Shown here piece by piece: positions 14,591 through 15,187 of a stretch of 15,187 nucleotides of DNA. The stretch covers positions 1 to 15,187 of the forward strand of contig CAYPAS010000016.1 in assembly GCA_964408785.1 (NCBI GenBank), in the 5' to 3' direction. This DNA is from UBA12465 sp964408785 (lineage in GTDB: Bacteria > Patescibacteriota > Patescibacteriia > Patescibacteriales > UBA12465). A model generated the notes under the pieces. The model ran no database searches, had not been told where the DNA came from, and saw only the letters and a program-made list of their open reading frames with translations. Within the stretch, counting starts at the first letter, position 1, and the number at the start of each line of letters is the position of its first letter. Both the position numbers and the translations under genes were made by a program.

Positions 14591-14728
14591 TTATTTGGAA
14601 AGCTTTTTTCGTCCCTTATCGCGGCGTCTTTTTAAGACATCACGGCCGTCCTTAGTCTCCATTCTTTCTAAAAATCCGTGCTTTTTCTTAGCTCTCAGCT
14701 TATTCGGCTGGTAAGTTCTTTTTGGCAT
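14591..14728 (-). CDS. rpmH: 50S ribosomal protein L34
   Basis: L34 is a small, very basic protein of the large ribosomal subunit. Translating the - strand from the ATG at 14728-14726 gives 45 residues ending at TAA (14593-14591). It begins MPKRTYQPNKLRAKKKHGFL, continues ERMETKDGRDVLKRRR and ends DKGRKKLSK. This matches the family pattern KRTYQPS, KKKHGF, GR.VL.RRR.KGRK almost throughout. The gene is short enough to be missed by simple length cut-offs. It is the first gene of the operon with rnpA, yidD and yidC and is divergent from dnaA. There is no clear SD; the bases before the ATG are an AT-only run. Confidence 0.96.
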   Translation of the reverse strand: MPKRTYQPNKLRAKKKHGFLERMETKDGRDVLKRRRDKGRKKLSK

Positions 14729-14813
14729 AATATATATTTAACCTGTTTAAGCATTAACAAGATAACATCTTTATTTACCTAAGTCAATTATTATTTAAAT
14801 AAACTAAAAATAC

Positions 14814-14833
14814 TTATCCACTATTTATCAACA
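14814..14833 (+). promoter_or_regulatory. Pair of DnaA boxes
   Basis: TTATCCACT (14814-14822) and TTATCAACA (14825-14833) each match the consensus TTATCCACA in eight of nine positions. They point the same way with starts 11 bases apart, one helical turn. Confidence 0.72.
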
Positions 14834-14854
14834 TATTCTAAACAAGATTTCAGC

Positions 14855-14883
14855 TTGTGATAATAGTCTTTATAAAATATAAT
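14855..14883 (+). promoter_or_regulatory. Candidate dnaA promoter (distal)
   Basis: TTGTGA (14855-14860), 17 bases, then a perfect TATAAT (14878-14883). Its -35 overlaps a weak reverse DnaA box (14855-14863). The expected start near 14890 gives a leader of about 57 bases. Confidence 0.5.
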
Positions 14884-14903
14884 ATTAATAAGATATTCTT
14901 GTT

Positions 14904-14930
14904 TTGACGATATCTAACCTCATGTAAAAT
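14904..14930 (+). promoter_or_regulatory. Candidate dnaA promoter (proximal)
   Basis: TTGACG (14904-14909) and TAAAAT (14925-14930) each match the consensus in five of six positions, but the spacer is only 15 bases, short for sigma70. Transcription would start about 10 bases before the dnaA ATG. Confidence 0.35.
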
Positions 14931-14946
14931 GTAGTTTTTTTTGTTT

Positions 14947-15187
14947 ATGACCAACGAACAAATCTGGCAGGCAGTCTTAGGGGAAATAGAAATAAGTCTT
15001 TCACGGGCTAATTTCGTTACCTGGTTCAAGGATACCTTTATCTCGTCTTTCGAAAACGACAATGTCATTGTTTGTGTTCCCAATGCCTTCGTCAAAAAAT
15101 GGCTAGAAGAAAAATACCACAAAAACATAGTAGCCGCCCTAGAAAGCGTTGTCCACAAAAAAATAAACCAAGTTATTTATAAAATAG
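14947..15187 (+). CDS. dnaA: Replication initiator DnaA, 3' partial (domain I)
   Basis: DnaA binds its boxes in oriC, opens the duplex and recruits the helicase. Only the first 80 codons are inside the window; the frame is open to the edge. The product starts MTNEQIWQAVLGEIE and continues with SRANFVTWFKDT, VPNAFVKKWLEEKY and IVAALES. These match DnaA domain I, the oligomerisation and helicase-contact domain, including the conserved NFxTWF and PNxFxxxWL patterns. The ATG at 14947 follows a T-run and has no SD. Position next to rpmH and the DnaA boxes supports the call. An open frame on the opposite strand at 14850-15158 is a shadow of this gene. Confidence 0.94.
   Translation, partial: MTNEQIWQAVLGEIEISLSRANFVTWFKDTFISSFENDNVIVCVPNAFVKKWLEEKYHKNIVAALESVVHKKINQVIYKI

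Larger units (their letters stand above)
14729..14946. other. Probable chromosomal replication origin (oriC)
   Basis: This is the 218-base gap between divergent rpmH and dnaA, the usual oriC position in many bacteria. It is very AT-rich. It has two good DnaA boxes (14814-14833), weaker candidates at 14771-14779 (TTATTTACC) and 14855-14863 (TTGTGATAA, reverse), and an almost pure A/T stretch at about 14871-14891 that could be the unwinding element. Confidence 0.7.

Noticed and set aside
14850..15158. Open frame on the - strand opposite dnaA
   Set aside because: It is antisense to the conserved DnaA domain I coding sequence and runs into oriC; the product resembles no protein I know.

Overview
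The window looks like ordinary chromosomal core DNA from an AT-rich bacterium, most likely a member of the Candidate Phyla Radiation (Patescibacteria); moderate confidence, from gene content and style rather than any search. Supporting signs: a short YidC with no lipoprotein-type N-terminus or large periplasmic domain; a large VanW-family surface protein; a DHH-family protein with its catalytic residues replaced; compact operons; and almost no Shine-Dalgarno (SD) sequences. No mobile element, CRISPR array, phage gene or defence system is visible. Every stretch over 300 bases contains a gene.

Layout. Positions 1-5068 (+): der (5' end cut by the window), pth, a terminator, then dprA and topA overlapping by 32 bases, closed by a terminator at about 5066-5095. 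Positions 5109-9271 (-): a tight operon read right to left: 4-helix membrane protein, pheS, pheT, small membrane protein. A 113-bp divergent region (9272-9384) carries two back-to-back TTGACT hexamers. Positions 9385-13174 (+): a DHH-fold protein with a degenerate active site, tRNA-Ile(UAU) and tRNA-Val(GAC), a terminator, a small heat shock protein and a VanW-family protein, ended by a terminator. Positions 13221-14728 (-): yidC, yidD, rnpA and rpmH, the classic origin-proximal cluster; rpmH encodes only 45 residues. Positions 14729-14946: probable oriC, with two DnaA boxes one helical turn apart and dnaA promoter candidates. Positions 14947-15187 (+): the start of dnaA, cut by the window end.

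How the genes fit together: der, pth, pheST, rnpA, rpmH and the two tRNAs serve ribosome assembly and translation; yidC and yidD serve membrane protein insertion; dnaA and topA serve replication and DNA topology; dprA suggests natural transformation; Hsp20 and VanW serve stress and the cell envelope. I found no convincing undescribed multi-gene system. The points most worth a second look are the tRNA-Ile with a UAU anticodon, the catalytically degenerate DHH protein with its divergent promoter, the terminator abutting the dprA start codon, the recurring AATATG start context without SD, and the oriC region.
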